A stretch of DNA of 64,000 nt from Streptomyces sp. NBC_01255 (GCF_036226445.1 NZ_CP108474.1:3286001-3350000), one strand, 5' to 3'. Counted from the stretch's first letter, positions 17,372 through 26,795 are shown. Made by a program: numbers and translations. The notes: generated by a model not told the origin, from the sequence alone.

Positions 17372-18598
17372 TCAGGGCTCCCGAGGCGGACCCTCCGGCG
17401 GCCCGTCGGGCAACGGCCCCGGCGACGGCTCGGGCAGCGAACCGGGCAAGGGATCCGGCAGCGGCCCCACCGACGACGGCGGCTCCACCGGTGGCGCGTC
17501 CCGGAAGCGGCGGCGGTCGCGGGCGCCGGGCGGGGCGTCGGCGAGGCGGATGACCGTGCCGTCGCGGCCCGCCACGACCGGCTTCGCCGAGCGCGCGGCC
17601 TTCGCCTGGTACTGGGCGGCGTCCGCGAGCCGGAAGAGGCGGCGCGCCGACCTGAGCGGCCCGATGGGGTCGCCCGTGGACGCCACCCCGCAGGCCACGC
17701 CCTCGCCGAGCTCCAGCTCCGCCGCCCGTACGCAGAGCTCCTCGGCGACGGCGACGACCTCGTCCGCCGTCGGGCCGACCGTGAGGAGGCAGAACTCGTC
17801 GCCGCCGAGGCGGGCCGCGAGCGCGCCGGGGAGCCGGGCCCCGCAGCGGGAGAGCACGGAGCCGAAGCGTTCGAGGAGCCGGTCGCCGACGGCGTGGCCG
17901 TGGGTGTCGTTGACGCGCTTGAGGCCGTTGAGGTCGCAGACCAGCAGGCTCACGACGGAGCCGTCGACCCGGTAGCGCTCGATGGCCTCGTCCAGGCGGG
18001 TGTCGACGGCCCGGCGGTTGGCGAGGCCGGTGAGCGGATCGGTGAACGCGAGCTTGCGGACCTCCTCCAGGCGTTCGGCCTGGGCGATGCCGGCCGCGAC
18101 GACCGCCGCGAGGACGGTCGCGAAGTCGGCGTCCTCGCGGGTGAAAGGTTTCGCCTCGGGTGGGCGGGCGACGTACAGCTCGCCCCAGGCCCGCCCGTGC
18201 AGCACGATCGGGGCGACCACGCAGCAGCCCCGTCCGCGCTTGCGCAGACCCGTCACTCGGCCGGTCGGGACCCGGTCGCCGGCGGTCTCCACCCAGGCGT
18301 CCGGCTCGCCGCCGCCCGCCCATTGCTCGTGCAGGAACTCGGTGATCTCGGGGAACTGGTGCACCGGATACGTCTCCGAGTCCGGGAACTCCTCCTCGCC
18401 CGCGGCCCGCTCCCCGGCGTTGACCAGGACCTTCAGCCGGCCGAGGTCCCGCTCCCAGACGGAGAGGGCCGCGAAGGTCCCGTCGAGCCCGTCGCAGGAC
18501 CCGAGCGCCGCCGCCCGCCAGAATTCGCGTGGAGTGTGCGCCGCCGCCATCCCCTGCGCCAGCGCCACTACGGCCCGCAGCCGCACATCCTCACCCAT
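17372..18598 (-). CDS. GAF-GGDEF protein, putative diguanylate cyclase
   Basis: A 408-residue soluble protein with an N-terminal GAF domain (about 10-165) and a GGDEF domain (about 180-335). The catalytic LGGDEF is intact, as are FTDPLTGLANRRA and DLNGLKRVNDTHGH, so it should make cyclic di-GMP from two GTP. The RxxD product-inhibition site expected before GGDEF is not present. The last about 60 residues are Pro-rich (PLPDPLPGSLPEPSPGP). A link to development is likely by genus biology; from memory it corresponds to a GAF-GGDEF protein next to hutH in S. coelicolor. Confidence 0.9.
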   Translation of the reverse strand: MGEDVRLRAVVALAQGMAAAHTPREFWRAAALGSCDGLDGTFAALSVWERDLGRLKVLVNAGERAAGEEEFPDSETYPVHQFPEITEFLHEQWAGGGEPDAWVETAGDRVPTGRVTGLRKRGRGCCVVAPIVLHGRAWGELYVARPPEAKPFTREDADFATVLAAVVAAGIAQAERLEEVRKLAFTDPLTGLANRRAVDTRLDEAIERYRVDGSVVSLLVCDLNGLKRVNDTHGHAVGDRLLERFGSVLSRCGARLPGALAARLGGDEFCLLTVGPTADEVVAVAEELCVRAAELELGEGVACGVASTGDPIGPLRSARRLFRLADAAQYQAKAARSAKPVVAGRDGTVIRLADAPPGARDRRRFRDAPPVEPPSSVGPLPDPLPGSLPEPSPGPLPDGPPEGPPREP

Positions 18599-18711
18599 TC
18601 CTCCAGCTTAGGGAGTATTAGTCCGTTTTCCCTCGCGAGACGTCACGGAAAGTGACATGAAGCGAAAATCCGGCCGGTGGACTCCCCTCGCCCACTCCCC
18701 CACCCCCTCGC

Positions 18712-19506
18712 TCACTTCCCCGGCCACTCCGGCTTCCGCTTCTCGTTGAAGGCCGCCACGCCCTCGGCCCGGTCCCCCGAGAACGCCACCGAGCGCCACG
18801 CCGCGTCCTCGACCTCCAGGCCCGCCCGCAGGTCCAGGCCCTGGCCGAGCCGCATGGCCTTCTTGGCGGCGCGCAGTCCGACGGGCGAGTTGGCCGCGAT
18901 GCGCCCGGCGAGCTCCAGGGCGGCCGTCCGCGCGTCCTCCTCCAGAAGGTCGACGAGGCCCAGCTCACGGGCCTCCGCCGCCTCCACGCGGCGGGCCGTG
19001 AAGACCAGCTCGGCGGCGCGCGCGGCGCCCACCCGGCGCGGGAGGAGCTGCGTACCGCCGCCGCCGGGGATGACGCCCACCGAGACCTCGGGGAGGCCGA
19101 CGACGGCGGTCGCGTCGGCGACGATCACGTCGCAGGCGAGCGCGAGCTCGAAGCCGCCGCCGAGGGCGAAGCCGTGCACGGCGGCGACGGTCGGCATCGG
19201 CAGTTCGAGGACGCCGGTGTAGGCGGCGCGGGCGGTCGGGCGCTGGCGGACGAGCTCGGCGTCGGTGAAGGAGTTGCGCTCCTTGAGGTCGGCGCCGACG
19301 CAGAAGGCCCGGTCGTTCGAGGAGGTGAGGACGGTGACGCGGACGGAGGCGTCGGCGGCGAGGGCCGCGCAGGCCGCGCCGAGGGAGCGGGCCATCTCGG
19401 AGGAGACGGCGTTCATCGCCTTGGGCCGGTCGAGGACGAGCTCGGCGACATGCCCGTTCCCGTCCTTCCGGACCACCACGAACTCACCAAAACGCTGCTC
19501 GGACAT
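18712..19506 (-). CDS. Enoyl-CoA hydratase/isomerase family protein
   Basis: A 264-residue crotonase-fold enzyme. Oxyanion-hole segments are AFCVGADLKE and ALGGGFELAL. The acidic catalytic region is VGLPEVSVGVIPGGGGTQLL, with Glu in both expected loops. It would hydrate enoyl-CoA thioesters in fatty- or amino-acid breakdown; the exact substrate is unknown. ATG 19506 (MSEQRFG) is preferred over 19515, with GGGAGGG about 10 nt upstream. It is transcribed in the same direction as cya but separated from it. Confidence 0.9.
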   Translation of the reverse strand: MSEQRFGEFVVVRKDGNGHVAELVLDRPKAMNAVSSEMARSLGAACAALAADASVRVTVLTSSNDRAFCVGADLKERNSFTDAELVRQRPTARAAYTGVLELPMPTVAAVHGFALGGGFELALACDVIVADATAVVGLPEVSVGVIPGGGGTQLLPRRVGAARAAELVFTARRVEAAEARELGLVDLLEEDARTAALELAGRIAANSPVGLRAAKKAMRLGQGLDLRAGLEVEDAAWRSVAFSGDRAEGVAAFNEKRKPEWPGK

Positions 19507-19586
19507 GTGCCGCACACCCTCCCGATCCAGGACCCGTTAACGACGGTTAACGGGCGTTCACGGGAGATCCTAGGGCCGCCAGGCCC

Positions 19587-20750
19587 TCAGGTGGGGCGGC
19601 GGGTCAGGAGCCAGGGCTCGACGACGCCGAGACCACGGACCGGCCGCTGCCACATCGGCTGGAGCGCGAAGCGGTACGTGGCGGGCTTCCGGCCCTCCTT
19701 CTCCGCGAGGGCCGCCTCCTCGGCCGCCTCCGTCTCCGAGACGGGCGCGTCCCCGGTCCTGGACAGCTCCGCGGCGAGGGCTCCGTCGACGAGCACGGCG
19801 TCCTTCGGAGCTATCGAGGTGAGGCGGCTGGCGAGGTTCACGGTCGTGCCGAAGACGTCGCCCATGCGGGTCGTCACCGTGCCGAAGGCGATGCCCACGC
19901 GCAGCGCGGGCATCGTCTCGTCGTGGCCGAGGGTCTCGATGAGGCGGAGCGCGATCTCGGCGGCGGTGCCGGGGTCGTCGGCGCAGTAGAGCACCTCGTC
20001 GCCGAGGGTCTTGATGAGCCGGCCGCCGTGTGCGGCGACGAGGTCGGCGCAGGTGGTCTCGAAGGCCTCGACGAGTTCGCCGAGCTCCTCCTCCTCCAGG
20101 CGGCGGGTGAGCCGGGTGAAGCCGACGAGGTCCGCGAAGCCGACCGCGAGCCGCCGGTCGACCATCTCCTCGTCGTCGGCGGCCTGCACGACCCGGCCGG
20201 TGGCGGCGGCGAGCTGCCTCCGCCACACGTAGATCAGGAACTCCTCCAGCTCGGGCAGGAGCAGCTCGACGAGGGGATACGTCACCTCGGTGCGGGTCAT
20301 GCCGGGCTCGGGGGGCTCGGTGAGGCCCTCCAGGAAGGAGTCGATCTGCCACTCGGCGAGCCGGGCGGTGGTCTGTCCGGTGGAACGGGCGACCTGCACG
20401 GCCATGGGCTCGCTGAGCAGCCCGGCCTCGACGAGACCGGCGAGCCGGCGCAGCGCGAGGACGTCGGCCTCGGTGAGCGCCTTGGCCTGGCCGATGTCGG
20501 CGAAGCCCATCGCGCGCCAGAAGCGGGAGGCGAGCTCCATGGAGACACCGGCGGTGCGGGCGGCCTGGAACGGGGTGTAGCGGCGGTCGGCGCCGAGGAT
20601 GAGCTGTTCCAGCCGGATGGCGAGGGGGTCGTCGCTCGGCTCGGCCGTGTGGTCGACCTCGTGGTGGGGGGTGGGGTACGCGGAGGGTTCCGGTGCGGGG
20701 TACGCGGGTGGCTCGGATTCGCCGCCCGCGTTCGCGTCGTCGACGGTCAC
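19587..20750 (-). CDS. cya: Class III adenylate cyclase
   Basis: A 387-residue soluble cyclase predicted to make cAMP from ATP. An N-terminal disordered Pro/Glu region leads to a MerR-like winged-helix segment (TPFQAARTAGVSMELASRFW) and helices. The C-terminal cyclase domain carries metal-binding aspartates in ADLVGFTRLTRR and KTLGDEVLY, an adenine-selecting Lys in the latter, and VNLASRL. Position next to birA, and the pcc genes beyond it, matches the cya locus of S. coelicolor as I remember it, where cAMP affects germination and development. Confidence 0.93.
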   Translation of the reverse strand: MTVDDANAGGESEPPAYPAPEPSAYPTPHHEVDHTAEPSDDPLAIRLEQLILGADRRYTPFQAARTAGVSMELASRFWRAMGFADIGQAKALTEADVLALRRLAGLVEAGLLSEPMAVQVARSTGQTTARLAEWQIDSFLEGLTEPPEPGMTRTEVTYPLVELLLPELEEFLIYVWRRQLAAATGRVVQAADDEEMVDRRLAVGFADLVGFTRLTRRLEEEELGELVEAFETTCADLVAAHGGRLIKTLGDEVLYCADDPGTAAEIALRLIETLGHDETMPALRVGIAFGTVTTRMGDVFGTTVNLASRLTSIAPKDAVLVDGALAAELSRTGDAPVSETEAAEEAALAEKEGRKPATYRFALQPMWQRPVRGLGVVEPWLLTRRPT

Positions 20751-20829
20751 CGGCCGCCTCCTGCCCGTTCCCTGCCCACTTGTCCTGCCGATCTGTCGCC
20801 TGGATCGCGCTCCACGATACGGCAGGTGT

Positions 20830-20862
20830 GGAATGGCTCACGCCTGAACGGTGAGCCATTCC
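20830..20862 (-). terminator. Hairpin after birA
   Basis: GGAATGGCTCAC (20830-20841) and GTGAGCCATTCC (20851-20862) are perfect 12-bp arms with a 9-nt loop, between the birA stop and the cya start on the same strand. Confidence 0.75.
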
Positions 20863-20907
20863 GTCCTGTGAGCCGATGTCCGGCCCGTCGCCGCCCTTCC
20901 CGCACCG

Positions 20908-21759
20908 TCAGGCGGGTGTCCGCAGGTGGACGATGTCGCCCGCGCCGACGGCCTCCGTGCCGCCGCCTTCCGTGGCCACGACGAGGCGTCCGTCGCCGTC
21001 CAGGGCGACCGCCTCGCCCTCCAGCATCCGCTCGCCGGGCAGGTCGGCCCGCACGCGGCGGCCGAGGGTCGCGCAGCCGGCCGTGTAGGCCGCCTGGAGG
21101 CCCGAGGCCTCGGGGTCGCCGTCGGCGCGTACCCAGTCGCCGTACCACTGGGCGAGGGAGCGCAGGACGGCCCGCAGGAGGGTGTCGCGGTCGGTGGAGA
21201 CGGCGTCGGCGAGGAGGAGGGAGCCGGCCGCGGGGACGGGCAGCTCCTCCTCACGGAGCGTGACGTTGATGCCGAGGCCGACGACGATCGCGTCCTCTCC
21301 GGCGCGCTCGGCGAGGATGCCGCCGGTCTTGCGCTCCTCGCCTCCGACGGAAACCAGCAGGTCGTTCGGCCACTTGAGGGACATGTCGGTCCCGGCGGCC
21401 TTCGCGAGGCCCGTCGCGGCGGCCACCCCGGTGAGCAGCGGGAGCCAGCCCCAGCGGTGCACCGGCACGCCCGGCTTGAGGAGCACGGAGAGGAAGAGCC
21501 CGGACCGGGCGGGCGCCGTCCAGCTGCGGTCGAGGCGCCCGCGCCCCGACGTCTGCTCCTCGGCGACGAGCACGGCCCCCTCGGGCAGCTCGTCGGCGCG
21601 GGCGGCGAGGTCGCTGTTGGTGGAGCCGGTGGTGGTGACCACGTCGAGCGAGGTCCACAGACCGCCGGGCTGCACGAGCGCGCGACGCAGGGAGGGGGCG
21701 TTCAGCGGGGGCCGGTCGAGGTCGGACCAGGGCCGTCCTGAACCGTGAGAGGTCGTCAT
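20908..21759 (-). CDS. birA: Biotin-[acetyl-CoA carboxylase] ligase
   Basis: A 283-residue enzyme that attaches biotin to the carrier domain of acyl-CoA carboxylases. Motifs: TGSTNSDL, the biotinyl-AMP loop SGRGRLDRSW, LKWPNDLLV and KTGGILAE. There is no N-terminal winged helix, so it is a ligase only and not a repressor. ATG 21759 (MTTSHGSG) is chosen; the upstream extension is not conserved-looking. It is divergent from pccB across 134 bp. accA2, whose C-terminal domain it should biotinylate, is 6 kb away. Confidence 0.95.
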   Translation of the reverse strand: MTTSHGSGRPWSDLDRPPLNAPSLRRALVQPGGLWTSLDVVTTTGSTNSDLAARADELPEGAVLVAEEQTSGRGRLDRSWTAPARSGLFLSVLLKPGVPVHRWGWLPLLTGVAAATGLAKAAGTDMSLKWPNDLLVSVGGEERKTGGILAERAGEDAIVVGLGINVTLREEELPVPAAGSLLLADAVSTDRDTLLRAVLRSLAQWYGDWVRADGDPEASGLQAAYTAGCATLGRRVRADLPGERMLEGEAVALDGDGRLVVATEGGGTEAVGAGDIVHLRTPA

Positions 21760-21893
21760 GCAAGCCAGACTAGGTGTGGCAAACACCGCAGTGCCGAACC
21801 GTATCGGCGTCGCTACGCTACGGGTCAGTAGGCCAGCAGTAGCCCATTCGTAGTCAACGAACCCCCCGTGACCAGGCAGGGAGCCGCATCCCG

Positions 21894-23486
21894 ATGTCCG
21901 AGCCGGCAGAGCAGTACGAGATCGACATTCACACGACCGCGGGCAAGATCGCGGACCTCAGGCGCCGTATCGACGAGGCCACGCACGCCGGCTCGGAGCG
22001 CGCGGTGGAGAAGCAGCACGCGAAGGGCAAGCTGACCGCGCGCGAGCGGATCGGCCTGCTCCTCGACGAAGGGTCGTTCGTCGAGCTCGACGAGCTGGCC
22101 CGGCACCGGTCGACCAACTTCGGCCTGGAGAAGAACCGGCCGTACGGAGACGGTGTCGTCACCGGCTACGGCACGGTCGACGGGCGCCCGGTGGCCGTGT
22201 TCTCGCAGGACTTCACGGTCTTCGGCGGTGCGCTCGGCGAGACGTACGGCCAGAAGATCATCAAGGTGATGGACTTCGCGCTGAAGACCGGCTGCCCGGT
22301 CATCGGCATCAACGACTCCGGTGGCGCCCGCATCCAGGAGGGTGTGAGCGCGCTCGGCATGTACGGCGAGATCTTCCGCCGCAACACCCACGCGTCCGGG
22401 GTGATCCCGCAGATCTCCCTGGTCGTCGGCCCGTGCGCGGGCGGCGCGGTGTACTCCCCCGCGATCACCGACTTCACGGTGATGGTGGACCAGACCTCGC
22501 ACATGTTCATCACGGGCCCCGACGTCATCAAGACGGTGACGGGCGAGGACGTGGGCTTCGAGGAGCTGGGCGGTGCCCGGACGCACAACTCGACCTCGGG
22601 CGTGGCGCACCACATGGCGGGTGACGAGAAGGACGCCATCGAGTACGTGAAGTCCCTGCTGTCCTACCTGCCGTCGAACAACCTCTCCGAGGCGCCGGCC
22701 TTCCCCGAGGTCGCCGAGACCGAGGTGACGGACGAGGACCGCGAGCTCGACACGCTGATCCCGGACTCGGCGAACCAGCCGTACGACATGCACAAGGTCA
22801 TCGAGCACGTCCTGGACGACGGTGAGTTCCTGGAGACGCAGGCGCTGTTCGCGCCGAACATCCTGACCGGTTTCGGCCGCGTCGAGGGCTTCCCCGTGGG
22901 TGTCGTCGCCAACCAGCCGATGCAGTTCGCCGGCTGCCTCGACATCAACGCCTCCGAGAAGGCCGCGCGGTTCGTCCGGACGTGCGACGCCTTCAACATC
23001 CCGGTGCTGACGTTCGTCGACGTGCCCGGCTTCCTGCCGGGTGTGGACCAGGAGTACGGCGGCATCATCCGGCGCGGCGCGAAGCTGATCTACGCGTACG
23101 CGGAGGCGACGGTCCCGCTGATCACGGTCATCACGCGGAAGGCCTTCGGCGGCGCGTACGACGTCATGGGCTCCAAGCACCTGGGCGCCGACCTGAACCT
23201 GGCGTGGCCGACCGCGCAGATCGCGGTCATGGGCGCGCAGGGCGCGGTGAACATCCTGCACCGCAGGACCATCTCCGCCGCCGAGGACCAGGACGCCGAG
23301 CGGGCGCGGCTCATGCAGGAGTACGAGGACGCCCTGCTCAACCCGTACACGGCGGCCGAGCGCGGGTACATCGACGGTGTGGTCATGCCGTCGGACACGC
23401 GCCCGCAGATCGTGAAGGGGCTGCGCCAGCTGCGTACGAAGCGTGAGTCCCTGCCCCCGAAGAAGCACGGCAACATCCCGCTGTAA
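21894..23486 (+). CDS. pccB: Propionyl-CoA carboxylase beta (carboxyltransferase) subunit
   Basis: A 530-residue carboxyltransferase transferring the carboxyl group from biotin to propionyl-CoA, giving methylmalonyl-CoA for polyketide and odd-chain metabolism. The oxyanion-hole segments are [13 protein letters not shown] and [13 protein letters not shown]. Asp423 in the latter matches the position (Asp422 in S. coelicolor PccB) known to set preference for propionyl- over acetyl-CoA. It is followed by pccE after 28 bp, as expected for the PccB-PccE pair. The biotinylated alpha subunit is AccA2, encoded further right. Confidence 0.96.
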   Translation: MSEPAEQYEIDIHTTAGKIADLRRRIDEATHAGSERAVEKQHAKGKLTARERIGLLLDEGSFVELDELARHRSTNFGLEKNRPYGDGVVTGYGTVDGRPVAVFSQDFTVFGGALGETYGQKIIKVMDFALKTGCPVIGINDSGGARIQEGVSALGMYGEIFRRNTHASGVIPQISLVVGPCAGGAVYSPAITDFTVMVDQTSHMFITGPDVIKTVTGEDVGFEELGGARTHNSTSGVAHHMAGDEKDAIEYVKSLLSYLPSNNLSEAPAFPEVAETEVTDEDRELDTLIPDSANQPYDMHKVIEHVLDDGEFLETQALFAPNILTGFGRVEGFPVGVVANQPMQFAGCLDINASEKAARFVRTCDAFNIPVLTFVDVPGFLPGVDQEYGGIIRRGAKLIYAYAEATVPLITVITRKAFGGAYDVMGSKHLGADLNLAWPTAQIAVMGAQGAVNILHRRTISAAEDQDAERARLMQEYEDALLNPYTAAERGYIDGVVMPSDTRPQIVKGLRQLRTKRESLPPKKHGNIPL

Positions 23487-23514
23487 GCCGCGTACGAGCG
23501 CTGAAGGAGCCGTT

Positions 23515-23727
23515 GTGATCAAGGTCGTACGAGGAAACCCGACGCCCGAGGAGCTGGCCGCCGCACTGGCGGTGGTCCAGGCCCGGGCCGCGGCCACGGC
23601 GGCGGCGGCCGCCGAGGGTGGCGGCCCGGCGATACCGGAGGGCTGGTCGGATCCGTCCCGGATCGCGCGGACGGTACGCCACCGGCCGGGCCCGCGGGCC
23701 TGGGCCAGGTCGTACTGGCCCGTGTAG
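23515..23727 (+). CDS. pccE: Acyl-CoA carboxylase epsilon subunit
   Basis: A 70-residue accessory subunit that stabilises the carboxylase complex and raises its activity in Streptomyces. IKVVRGNPTPEELAALAVV-like N-terminal sequence (here IKVVRGNPTPEELAAALAVV) is the family signature. An Ala-rich linker and SYWPV end follow. GTG 23515 has GAAGGAG 7 nt upstream. The gene directly follows pccB on the same strand. Confidence 0.93.
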   Translation: MIKVVRGNPTPEELAAALAVVQARAAATAAAAAEGGGPAIPEGWSDPSRIARTVRHRPGPRAWARSYWPV

Positions 23728-23779
23728 TCGCGTCGTCGTCAGAGTCGTAGTCGTCGTAGGCGTCGTCGTCCCATGACGG

Positions 23780-23813
23780 AAGGCCGGACCCCGTGTGCGG
23801 GGGGTCCGGCCTT
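23780..23813. terminator. Hairpin between convergent pccE and MFS genes
   Basis: AAGGCCGGACCCC (23780-23792) pairs exactly with GGGGTCCGGCCTT (23801-23813) and ends in TTT on the plus strand. A GTC/GTCGTC-rich low-complexity run precedes it (23729-23770). Confidence 0.9.
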
Positions 23814-23830
23814 TCGCCATGTGCACGGCG

Positions 23831-25225
23831 TCATTTGCGTCCGAGGAACACACCGGCGAGTACGGCTCCGACGGCGACGATCGCGGCATTGACGAGGACC
23901 GCGAGGCCGATGCCGTCGAGGAGGACGGGCGCGGTGACGACGACGGCGCTCATGATCGGCGTGCCCATGGTGATGCCGATCTGCTGGGTCATGGTCGCGA
24001 GCCCGGTCGCCATGCCCTGCTCGCCGTCGGGGATGCCCGAGGTGGCGGTGACCATGAAGCCGACGATCGCGAGCATGTTGCCGACGCCGCCGGCGAAGGT
24101 CGCGGCGAGCAGCAGTCCGAGGCTGCCGCGGTCGTCGCCGAGCCCGTACAGGGCGAGGGTGGCGGCGGCCTGGAGGAGTCCGCCGGTGACGAGGGCGGAG
24201 CGGGCGCCGAAGCGGCCGATGAAGCGGGAGGCGAAGACGCCGCCGAGGATCGTGCCGGCGCCGAGGACGCCGAAGGACAGCCCGGCGGCGAGCGGCGAGA
24301 AGCCCAGGACGTCCTGGAGGTACAGGGTCATGAGGAAGACCAGCGAGGTCTCGGTGACGAAGGCGACGAGCCCGGCGAGGTTGCCCCAGACGACGGTGCG
24401 GCGCTTCAGGACGTGGACGGGGACGAGCGGCGAGGCGGCCCGTCGTTCGACGAGGACGAAGGCGACGAGGAGGGCTGCGCCCGCGGCGAGGGCGGTGAGC
24501 GCGGTGGGGTCGGTCCAGCCGTGTTCGCCGGCGACCGTGAGGCCGTAGACGAGGGCGAGGAGTCCGCCGGTGACGGTGACCGCGCCGGGGATGTCGAGGC
24601 GGGGGCGGACGGCGGGGCGGCTCTCGGCGATGACGGCGGGGGCGACGAGGAGGACGGCGAGGGCCACCGGCACGTTGACGAGGAACGCCCAGCGCCAGGA
24701 GAGCAGGTCGGTGAGGACGCCGCCGAGGATCGCGCCGGTGGTGAAGCCCGCGGACATGAGGGCGCCGTTGAGGCCGAGGGCCTTGGCGCGCAGCGGGCCC
24801 TCCGGGAAGGAGGCGGTGAGCAGGGAGAGCCCGGCGGGGGTGACGGCGGCGGTGGCGAGGCCCTGGGCGACGCGGGCGGCCATGAGCATCTCGGGGCCGG
24901 TGGCGAGTCCGCCGACGAGGGAGGACACGCCGAGGAGCGCCATGCCGCCAAGGAAGAGGCGGCGGCGGCCGACGAGGTCGGCGACGCGCCCGAAGAGGAG
25001 GGTGAAGCCGGCGGCGGCGAGGGCGAAGGCGGTGGCGATCCACTGGAGGCCGCCGAGGCTGAAGCCGAGTCCCTGGCCGATGACGGGGAGCGCGACGTTC
25101 AGGATCGAGAAGTCGACGGCGAGCATGAACTGGGCGAGGAGGAGGACGACGAGGACGAGCCGCATCCGGCCGGTCATCCGGGCTTCGGCGCGTTCCGTGG
25201 GCGTGGGGAGATCCAGGGCGACCAT
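23831..25225 (-). CDS. MFS efflux transporter, DHA2-type
   Basis: A 464-residue integral membrane pump with about 14 predicted membrane segments. Family landmarks: MLAVDFSILNVALPVIGQGL in the first helix, GRVADLVGRRRLF (motif A) and LLSWRWAFLVNVPVAL. Likely a proton-driven exporter of drugs or metabolites; the substrate is unknown. ATG 25225 has AAGGGG about 10 nt upstream. It is divergent from a TetR regulator, with inverted CTTAATGG half-sites between the two. Confidence 0.92.
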   Translation of the reverse strand: MVALDLPTPTERAEARMTGRMRLVLVVLLLAQFMLAVDFSILNVALPVIGQGLGFSLGGLQWIATAFALAAAGFTLLFGRVADLVGRRRLFLGGMALLGVSSLVGGLATGPEMLMAARVAQGLATAAVTPAGLSLLTASFPEGPLRAKALGLNGALMSAGFTTGAILGGVLTDLLSWRWAFLVNVPVALAVLLVAPAVIAESRPAVRPRLDIPGAVTVTGGLLALVYGLTVAGEHGWTDPTALTALAAGAALLVAFVLVERRAASPLVPVHVLKRRTVVWGNLAGLVAFVTETSLVFLMTLYLQDVLGFSPLAAGLSFGVLGAGTILGGVFASRFIGRFGARSALVTGGLLQAAATLALYGLGDDRGSLGLLLAATFAGGVGNMLAIVGFMVTATSGIPDGEQGMATGLATMTQQIGITMGTPIMSAVVVTAPVLLDGIGLAVLVNAAIVAVGAVLAGVFLGRK

Positions 25226-25237
25226 GACACACAACCC

Positions 25238-25263
25238 CTTAATGGGAGATCCGTTCCGTTAAG
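25238..25263. promoter_or_regulatory. Candidate TetR operator between MFS pump and regulator
   Basis: CTTAATGG (25238-25245) and CCGTTAAG (25256-25263) form an imperfect inverted repeat with a 10-bp spacer. CTTAATGG recurs at 25293-25300 over the likely TetR start. Position and spacing fit autoregulation plus pump repression. Confidence 0.5.
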
Positions 25264-25296
25264 ATGTCCCGTACCGTAGCAGAGTCGAAGGCCTTA

Positions 25297-25953
25297 ATGG
25301 AACAGGAGACCCGTTTGACTGAGAGCCAACCGGCCTCGCCCGGCACCCTGCGTCCCGGCGGCCGCACCGCGAAGGTGCGCGAGGCCGTCCTCGACGCCAC
25401 CCGGGACGCCCTCGCAGACGCCGGTTTCCACGCCCTGAACATGGACCGGATCGCCGCGAGCGCGGGCGTCGGCAAGACCACCGTCTACCGCCGCTGGGGT
25501 TCCCCCGTCGGCCTCGTCACCGACCTCCTCCACGACATGGCGGAGCAGTCGCTGCCCGCCGCCGACACCGGCGGCCTCGCGGGCGACCTGCGGGCCAACG
25601 CCGAACTCGTACGGGACACCCTGACCGACCCCCGGATGGGCGCCGTCTTCCGCGCGGTCATCTCCGCGGCGGCCTGCGACGAGGAGTGCGCCCGCGCACT
25701 CGCCGGCTTCTACCGGACCCGGCTCGCCGAATGGGCCCCGGTCGTCGCCAGGGGCGCGGCACGCGGCGAGATCCCCGCGGACACGGACCCGGTGGAGCTG
25801 CTCCGCGCCGTCTCCGCGCCGCTCTACTACCGCTTCGCCGTCACCCACGAGGAGCTCACCGCTGACGTGGCCGAACGGGCGGCGGAGGCGGCGCTCGCGG
25901 CCGCGCGCGCCGGGGTGTTCCACCGCCCCGAGGGGGCCGCCGCCCCCGAATAG
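25297..25953 (+). CDS. TetR-family repressor
   Basis: A 218-residue DNA-binding protein. The N-terminal helix-turn-helix is ALNMDRIAASAGVGKTTVYR and is followed by RRWGS. The C-terminal helical ligand domain is of the type that often carries a TetR_C fold (FRAVISAAACDEECARALAG). It probably represses the divergent MFS pump and itself until a pump substrate binds. The start is uncertain: ATG 25297 has GAAGG 5 nt upstream; TTG 25315 has GGAG; ATG 25264 has no site but gives a longer N-terminus. Confidence 0.85.
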   Translation: MEQETRLTESQPASPGTLRPGGRTAKVREAVLDATRDALADAGFHALNMDRIAASAGVGKTTVYRRWGSPVGLVTDLLHDMAEQSLPAADTGGLAGDLRANAELVRDTLTDPRMGAVFRAVISAAACDEECARALAGFYRTRLAEWAPVVARGAARGEIPADTDPVELLRAVSAPLYYRFAVTHEELTADVAERAAEAALAAARAGVFHRPEGAAAPE

Positions 25954-25965
25954 TCCTTCGGTACG

Positions 25966-25997
25966 GGGGCGCTTGAGTATCCGTACTCAGGCGCCCC
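25966..25997. terminator. Inverted repeat between TetR gene and small membrane protein gene
   Basis: GGGGCGCTTGAGTA and TACTCAGGCGCCCC pair with one mismatch around a 4-nt loop. It may terminate the TetR transcript, or be an operator for the genes that follow. Confidence 0.6.
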
Positions 25998-26023
25998 GCG
26001 CGCCCCACCCGGAGGATCGGAGC

Positions 26024-26152
26024 ATGCTGTGGTCCGACCCGAAGAACGAGCCGCCGAGGTTCATGCGCGAGATGCAGAAGATGATCCGCCGCGCGGGCGT
26101 CGTCCTCGCGCTGGCGATGGTGGTGGAGATGATCGTGGTCAGCGCGAAGTGA
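26024..26152 (+). CDS. Small single-pass membrane protein (MmpB-like)
   Basis: A 42-residue protein starting [13 protein letters not shown], then a basic amphipathic stretch ([11 protein letters not shown]) and one hydrophobic segment ([14 protein letters not shown]). GGAGG 8 nt before the ATG is a strong ribosome-binding site. It lies 25 bp before maf. It looks like the small protein that I recall being annotated as morphogenic membrane protein MmpB in streptomycetes; I am fairly but not fully sure of that match. No biochemical function can be read from it. Confidence 0.7.
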   Translation: MLWSDPKNEPPRFMREMQKMIRRAGVVLALAMVVEMIVVSAK

Positions 26153-26177
26153 GCACGGCACTGACTACGCTGACCCC

Positions 26178-26783
26178 ATGACTGCTGAACAGCGCCGCGT
26201 CGTCCTCGCCTCCGCGTCCCCCGCCCGGCTCGGGCTGCTCCGGCAGGCCGGGCTCGCCCCCGAGGTGATCGTGAGCGGCGTCGACGAGGACAAGGTCCAC
26301 GCCCCGACCCCGGCGGAGCTCGCGCTCGCCCTCGCGGAGGCCAAGGCCGCCCATGTGGCCGCCCGGCCCGAGGTGTTCGGCGCGCTCGTCATCGGCTGCG
26401 ACTCGGTCCTGGAGCTCGACAAGCAGGCCCTCGGCAAGCCGGCCGACGCCGAGGAGGCCACCGCCCGCTGGAAGGCGATGCGCGGCCGGGTCGGCATCCT
26501 CCAGACCGGTCACTGCGTGTACGACACGGCCGCGAAGCGCTACGAGTCGGCGACGGCCTCCACCGTGGTCCGGTTCGGCGAGCCGACGGACGCGGAGATC
26601 GCCGCGTACGTGGCGAGCGGCGAACCGCTGCACGTGGCGGGCGCGTTCACCCTGGACGGGCGCTCGGCGCCGTTCATCGACGGCATCGACGGGGACCCGG
26701 GCAATGTGATCGGCCTGTCGCTGCCCCTGCTGCGCACGCTGCTGAGGAAGCTGGACGTCGAGATCACCGACCTCTGGGCCTGA
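26178..26783 (+). CDS. maf: Maf nucleotide pyrophosphatase
   Basis: A 201-residue cytoplasmic enzyme of the Maf/Ham1 superfamily, thought to hydrolyse non-canonical or pyrimidine nucleoside triphosphates and linked in bacteria to septum inhibition. Signature: [16 protein letters not shown] at the N-terminus, [10 protein letters not shown] and LGKP. It follows the small membrane protein gene by 25 bp and is probably cotranscribed with it. Confidence 0.92.
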   Translation: MTAEQRRVVLASASPARLGLLRQAGLAPEVIVSGVDEDKVHAPTPAELALALAEAKAAHVAARPEVFGALVIGCDSVLELDKQALGKPADAEEATARWKAMRGRVGILQTGHCVYDTAAKRYESATASTVVRFGEPTDAEIAAYVASGEPLHVAGAFTLDGRSAPFIDGIDGDPGNVIGLSLPLLRTLLRKLDVEITDLWA

Positions 26784-26795
26784 GGCCGGGAGGCC

